Source of the DNA: Thermoplasmata archaeon
Lineage (GTDB): Archaea > Thermoplasmatota > Thermoplasmata > Thermoplasmatales > Thermoplasmataceae
Assembly (NCBI GenBank): GCA_021802165.1
Contig: JAKAAU010000054.1
Location: 1 to 8,634, forward strand
DNA length: 8,634 nucleotides
Direction: 5' to 3'
Each line of letters starts with the position of its first letter. Within the stretch, counting starts at the first letter, position 1. Below are positions 5,881 through 8,634 of the stretch, in pieces. Below the pieces are notes generated by a model. The model had not been told where the DNA came from. It worked only from the letters and a program-made list of their open reading frames with translations, and made no database searches. Position numbers and translations under genes: made by a program.

Positions 5881-6504
5881 TCAAGAATTTATATCAATGT
5901 GATTTACAACATCATTATAATATTCATAATCAACAACACATAAAACTTTTTTATCACTGTAATCAGTTAATAGGCTATCAATTCTATTTATTATATATCC
6001 TTCCCTTGCAGCATTAACTTTTTTGAATGATTTTAAATCTACTATTTTATTCCAAGTTTCCACAAATTCCTCCGGAGTTTGCTGTTTAAATTTAAAACGG
6101 CTAATCTTTTTCTTTCTCAGGGAATGCCTGAGAAGATCTGTAGTCTTAACATATTTACTATAAAGAATTTGGTATTCACCTTCTTCCATATCAAGCCCGA
6201 TCATTTCAATGTTATTTTCCTTACAGTATTTTGTGGCTTCTATATATACCGGGGATGGGGTCATTACCTCCCCGTAGTTGGCAAGGTTTATTCCATATAA
6301 TATTTCATAATCTGACATCTCAACTTCAAACGGGTCTTCTATAAAATCTTTCATTCCCTCTACTTGTTCAGGAGAAATTGTTATCAAAACCACCTCGGGC
6401 CTTTTTTCAAGGAGTTCTTTTTTTAATTCATTCCCATCACGTACAAGTCCCTTGACCCCTCCAAATATGTATAGTTTGTCATTGACCCTGCGCATCATAT
6501 TCAT
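5881..6504 (-). CDS. Uncharacterised protein, possibly a degenerate TraB/PrgY-fold member
   Basis: No family is recognised with certainty. The 207-residue soluble protein has the segment order of TraB/PrgY proteins. A first strand and helix, KLYIFGGVKG...LEKRPEVVLITIS (10-44), matches the place of IGTAHVS...RPDVVAVELD. PSPVYIEATKYCKENNIEMIGLD (84-105) matches the conserved helix-strand ending in IDRD. AAREGYIINRIDSLL...KKVLCVVDYEYYNDVV (165-200) matches DERDxYMAxxL...VVAVVGAGHVPGI. The histidines of both GxxH-like motifs and the acidic residue are replaced (GGVK, ITIS, DYEY), while Arg167 remains, so metal-dependent catalysis looks lost. A basic helix, HSLRKKKISRFKFK, sits at 127-140. The ATG overlaps the stop of the upstream COG1395 regulator as ATGA, implying translational coupling and a joint function. 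Other ATGs two and three codons later are possible. The gene is real; the fold is inference. Confidence 0.7.
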   Translation of the reverse strand: MNMMRRVNDKLYIFGGVKGLVRDGNELKKELLEKRPEVVLITISPEQVEGMKDFIEDPFEVEMSDYEILYGINLANYGEVMTPSPVYIEATKYCKENNIEMIGLDMEEGEYQILYSKYVKTTDLLRHSLRKKKISRFKFKQQTPEEFVETWNKIVDLKSFKKVNAAREGYIINRIDSLLTDYSDKKVLCVVDYEYYNDVVNHIDINS

Positions 6505-7421
6505 TTTTCTAACAGTTCATTAAAGCGGTCAATATCATAAACCTTTCTCAAATCACTAAAACTAATTATCCGGCATCCATACACGTCCTTTTTGCCGCTT
6601 CCATCCTTATCTATTATAACAGGTATTTCTTCAAGTACATCACTTATCTTTTTGATTGATTTTATTCTGTTTAAATTTTCACCGGTATCCTTGAATGTTC
6701 CCAGGATTAATCTGGAGCCAGGGCTAGAAGAAAGTCCATCAAAGGGATTTCTGCTGATATATTCAGAAATGTACCCAATACTGGACATAATTCCCAGAAC
6801 CTCATTGATAAAATCACTTGCGGGACTAACAGGCATGTCCGGTTCTGAGGTTATCGATATATCAATTTCCCGGCTGATATCACCTTTTAGAATGGATTCA
6901 AGTTTAAGATATATATCTATAGTTGCAGAGCTTCCAGATTCGTAGAGCGATACAGACCTCCTTGAAACACCCAGCTTCTGTGCTATATAGCCTATTGAAT
7001 AATCTTTTTTCTCCCTGAGATTTCGCATTTTCTGTCCATTTATTCCTACATAGAATCCTCCCGGTGCAGAATAAATAAACGGGGTATCCCCATTGATATA
7101 ATCTTCAAAGCCTTCCAGTGAAAGTATCGGTACACCATGCCTGAAATACAGAACCCCTCTCTCGAGTTTTCCATTACCGGCCTTTTCCCCTATTATAAGT
7201 GCAGTAGAATCAGTCATTGCACTCATTTTGATTAACGGCACCACGCCTATTTTGCTGAAAGTATTAACATTATACAGTATTTTGAGTATGTATCTTTCTT
7301 TACCCCTTCTACATATCAAATCAAAAGTAACAAGTCCGTAAAGCCCCGGCTCTGAAACAGTAAAATTATTTTTCCTGAGGAAATCGTATATGTTTTTTAT
7401 AAGTTCCTGTCTAGGGTCCAC
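6501..7421 (-). CDS. Archaeal HTH transcriptional regulator, COG1395 family
   Basis: The protein (306 residues from a GTG start) matches the euryarchaeal COG1395 group of predicted regulators, whose targets are mostly unknown. Residues 1-110 form an alpha/beta domain (DFLRKNNFTV, FDLICRRGKERYILKILYN, ALIIGE) that looks like the restriction-endonuclease-like nucleic-acid-associated fold described for some such regulators; that fold call is tentative. A Cro/CI-type helix-turn-helix follows at about 131-180, with the core MRNLREKKDYSIGYIAQKLG and recognition helix VSRRSVSLYESG. The C-terminal domain (about 200-306) resembles the first alpha/beta domain in pattern (LILGTFKD, IPVIIDKDG, IISFSDLRKVYDI). 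The GTG at 7421 lies 25 nt from a TATA box, indicating a leaderless mRNA. The stop overlaps the next gene as ATGA. It may regulate that pair itself. Confidence 0.85.
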   Translation of the reverse strand: MDPRQELIKNIYDFLRKNNFTVSEPGLYGLVTFDLICRRGKERYILKILYNVNTFSKIGVVPLIKMSAMTDSTALIIGEKAGNGKLERGVLYFRHGVPILSLEGFEDYINGDTPFIYSAPGGFYVGINGQKMRNLREKKDYSIGYIAQKLGVSRRSVSLYESGSSATIDIYLKLESILKGDISREIDISITSEPDMPVSPASDFINEVLGIMSSIGYISEYISRNPFDGLSSSPGSRLILGTFKDTGENLNRIKSIKKISDVLEEIPVIIDKDGSGKKDVYGCRIISFSDLRKVYDIDRFNELLEK

Positions 7422-7442
7422 GATATACTAAAAATATAGTTA

Positions 7443-7450
7443 CATATATA
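7443..7450 (-). promoter_or_regulatory. TATA box of the COG1395 regulator
   Basis: TATATATG on the minus strand is centred about 25 nt upstream of the GTG at 7421. It gives this gene its own promoter inside the 63-nt gap after the ACT regulator gene. It also supports GTG as the true start. Confidence 0.45.
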
Positions 7451-7484
7451 TTTTTCTATTATACCTAAATTTTTATAATCCAAT

Positions 7485-8072
7485 CTAAATATTATGTTCT
7501 CCCAAGCTTGAAGATATTTTATGGGGGCATATCTTTATTTCACATTTATCACATATGATGTTTAACTTTTCGGGAGAAATTATAATTATTTTATTTATGC
7601 CAGGGATTCTGTCCATTCCACTGAATAATGAACTATTTAGCTCATTGTAAAATATAATCCTTATGAAGTTAGAATCATAATCTGAATTCTTTGAATATAT
7701 TTCCTTTATATTAGAAATATGATTTTTTAAAATATCCATGATTTCAACTATAACTTTAGAATACATTCCCTTTTCTATATATACTGTTACTATTTCATTT
7801 CTCATCAATAATGAAATTTTTTTTATGTCAGGTATCACTGAAATATTCTGCATTACTTCCTTTACTACTGAATTACTATTTACAAATTTGATGGTTTCGT
7901 AAAGTGTTCTTCTATTAACTTTTAATGCATTTGCAATGCTGCTTAAAGGAATTTCTATATTGTTTACTAGGAATTTATCATTTATTATGGATATGCCATT
8001 TGCATACAGCCTTTCGATTATTTTCTTTTTTACCGGATATGATTTGAAGTATTCATCGAACATCAGCTGCAT
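7485..8072 (-). CDS. HTH and ACT-domain regulator of amino acid metabolism (COG2150 type)
   Basis: The protein (195 residues) fits COG2150, archaeal predicted regulators joining a DNA-binding N-terminus to an ACT ligand-binding domain. EYFKSYPVKKKIIERLYANG and the segment ending in NNIEIPLSSIANALKVNRRTLYETI (38-61) form the HTH part. The region near 90-165 has the ACT pattern: a strand IVTVYIEKG, the helix SKVIVEIMDILKN, then INKIIII. The usual PGI-type turn after the first ACT strand is changed to EKGMYSK. A hydrophilic tail holds C174xxC177, C182 and H184, a possible metal site or redox switch. The gene is divergent from serA across 223 bases, which suggests control of serine synthesis with an amino acid as effector. 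The ATG at 8072 is 24-25 nt from a TATA box; another ATG at 8063 is possible. Confidence 0.8.
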   Translation of the reverse strand: MQLMFDEYFKSYPVKKKIIERLYANGISIINDKFLVNNIEIPLSSIANALKVNRRTLYETIKFVNSNSVVKEVMQNISVIPDIKKISLLMRNEIVTVYIEKGMYSKVIVEIMDILKNHISNIKEIYSKNSDYDSNFIRIIFYNELNSSLFSGMDRIPGINKIIIISPEKLNIICDKCEIKICPHKISSSLGEHNI

Positions 8073-8092
8073 ACTTCTTAAATCCTGTATCC

Positions 8093-8100
8093 TATAAATA
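8093..8100 (-). promoter_or_regulatory. TATA box of the HTH-ACT regulator
   Basis: TATTTATA on the minus strand is centred 24-25 nt upstream of the ATG at 8072, supporting that start over the one at 8063. Confidence 0.5.
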
Positions 8101-8119
8101 CTTTATATAACCATTTCCA

Positions 8120-8132
8120 GGGCAATTTTGAA
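8120..8132. promoter_or_regulatory. Candidate operator, copy 2 of GGGCAATTTYGAA
   Basis: GGGCAATTTTGAA lies about 20 bases upstream of the ACT regulator's TATA box. Its core GGCAATTTT (8121-8129) recurs inverted as AAAATTGCC at 8206-8214, 76 bases away and closer to serA. Two inverted half-copies flanking the middle of a divergent spacer are what a looping or paired operator would look like. No experimental support is available. Confidence 0.35.
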
Positions 8133-8205
8133 ATTTACTTTTACAAAAATGATCTGTTAATAAGAAACTGTCGTAACATTAAAAAAATATATCGAAGTTG
8201 AAGAA

Positions 8206-8214
8206 AAAATTGCC
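8206..8214. repeat. Inverted copy of the GGCAATTTT motif near serA
   Basis: AAAATTGCC is the exact 9-bp reverse complement of 8121-8129. It lies about 55 bases upstream of the serA TATA box. The remaining spacer sequence, 8133-8205 and 8215-8265, is AT-rich with nothing else recognisable. Confidence 0.3.
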
Positions 8215-8265
8215 ACTATTTATTGCTTATTTAACGGTATATATGATTTATATTACGATAAGAAA

Positions 8266-8275
8266 TTATTATAAG
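8266..8275 (+). promoter_or_regulatory. TATA box of serA
   Basis: TTATTATAAG is centred about 25 nt upstream of the serA ATG at 8296, the spacing used by the other genes of this window. Confidence 0.45.
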
Positions 8276-8295
8276 TGATAATAGCATTACTTTAT

Positions 8296-8634
8296 ATGTA
8301 CGGAAAGGTACTGATATGTGACCCTGTTGACAGCGTGTTGAGGGAGAAATTAAGCGGTAAATTTGAAATAGATTATAATCCCGAAATCTCTGCACAGGAT
8401 CTTCTGAAAGTTGTTGAAAATTATGATGTGGTCGTTGTAAGAAGCAGAACAAAAATCACAAAAGAAGTTATATCCAGAGCAAAAAAATTAAAAATAATTG
8501 CGAGAGCAGGTATAGGTGTGGATAATATAGATACAGATTTTGCCGAGGAAAAACATATAAAAGTAGTGTATGCCCCGGGCTCTTCCACAGAGAGTGTTGT
8601 TGAAATAACACTTGCAATGATGGTCATAGGTGCC
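8296..8634 (+). CDS. serA: D-3-phosphoglycerate dehydrogenase, N-terminal part (cut by window edge)
   Basis: SerA oxidises 3-phosphoglycerate to 3-phosphohydroxypyruvate with NAD, the first step of serine synthesis. The ATG at 8296 opens a frame that continues past base 8634, giving 113 residues of the N-terminal substrate-binding domain. Recognisable family segments are KVLICDPVD (4-12), [12 protein letters not shown] (44-55), [14 protein letters not shown] (66-79) and [20 protein letters not shown] (90-109), which leads into the NAD domain. The NAD-binding GxGxxG motif, the catalytic His/Glu/Arg and any C-terminal ACT domain are beyond the edge. Another D-2-hydroxyacid dehydrogenase, such as glyoxylate reductase, would look similar here, but the VRSRTKIT and [10 protein letters not shown] segments and the neighbouring ACT regulator favour SerA. 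Confidence 0.88.
   Translation, partial: MYGKVLICDPVDSVLREKLSGKFEIDYNPEISAQDLLKVVENYDVVVVRSRTKITKEVISRAKKLKIIARAGIGVDNIDTDFAEEKHIKVVYAPGSSTESVVEITLAMMVIGA

Noticed and set aside
6592..6945. Plus-strand open frame of 117 codons opposite the COG1395 gene
   Set aside because: It lies wholly antisense to a well-supported gene; its Ser/Ile/Pro-rich translation resembles no family and it has no promoter-like spacing.
8231..8627. Minus-strand open frames opposite the serA start
   Set aside because: The plus strand here encodes conserved SerA segments from an ATG with a TATA box, so the antisense frames are incidental.
1..8634. CRISPR array, toxin-antitoxin pair or defence island
   Set aside because: No regularly spaced repeats, and apart from the partial IS607 element all genes belong to housekeeping or regulator families.

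Overview
The window looks like a stretch of chromosome from an acidophilic archaeon of the Thermoplasmatales (Ferroplasma, Acidiplasma or Cuniculiplasma-like). The evidence is AT-rich DNA, an archaeal-type triosephosphate isomerase, two regulator families found essentially only in archaea (COG1395 and COG2150), a tRNA gene without an encoded CCA end, and a TATA box centred about 24-27 nt upstream of almost every first gene, which points to leaderless mRNAs. The genus cannot be fixed from the sequence alone.

Layout. Bases 1-279 (minus strand) are the N-terminal part of an IS607-family serine transposase that runs off the left edge. Next to it is a GNAT acetyltransferase remnant with no start codon (about 324-635), so the left 640 bases are a mobile-element scar. 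Then come tpiA with a tightly linked sequon-rich membrane protein (782-2108, plus), a tRNA-Gly(TCC) (2183-2255, plus) and a DsrE-like protein (2378-2713, minus). Divergent from the last is thrS, a bacterial-type threonyl-tRNA synthetase with an inserted four-cysteine zinc ribbon (2827-4833). It is followed by a gcvH-rlmE pair with its own promoter (4885-5852).

The right third is mostly on the minus strand. A COG1395 helix-turn-helix regulator (6501-7421) overlaps by ATGA a protein that looks like a degenerate member of the TraB/PrgY fold (5881-6504). A COG2150 HTH-ACT regulator with a Cys/His tail (7485-8072) is divergent from the 5' end of serA (8296 to the right edge).

Functionally the window is mostly housekeeping: central carbon metabolism, translation, rRNA modification and one-carbon/serine/glycine metabolism. 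SerA makes the serine precursor, GcvH belongs to the glycine cleavage system, and tRNA-Gly and ThrRS use related amino acids. The ACT-domain regulator facing serA is the most readable regulatory link. I see no CRISPR array, defence island or clearly new multi-gene system. The least explained items are the COG1395/TraB-like coupled pair, the zinc-ribbon insertion in ThrRS, the Cys/His tail on the ACT regulator, and a near-identical 13-bp motif in two divergent intergenic regions.
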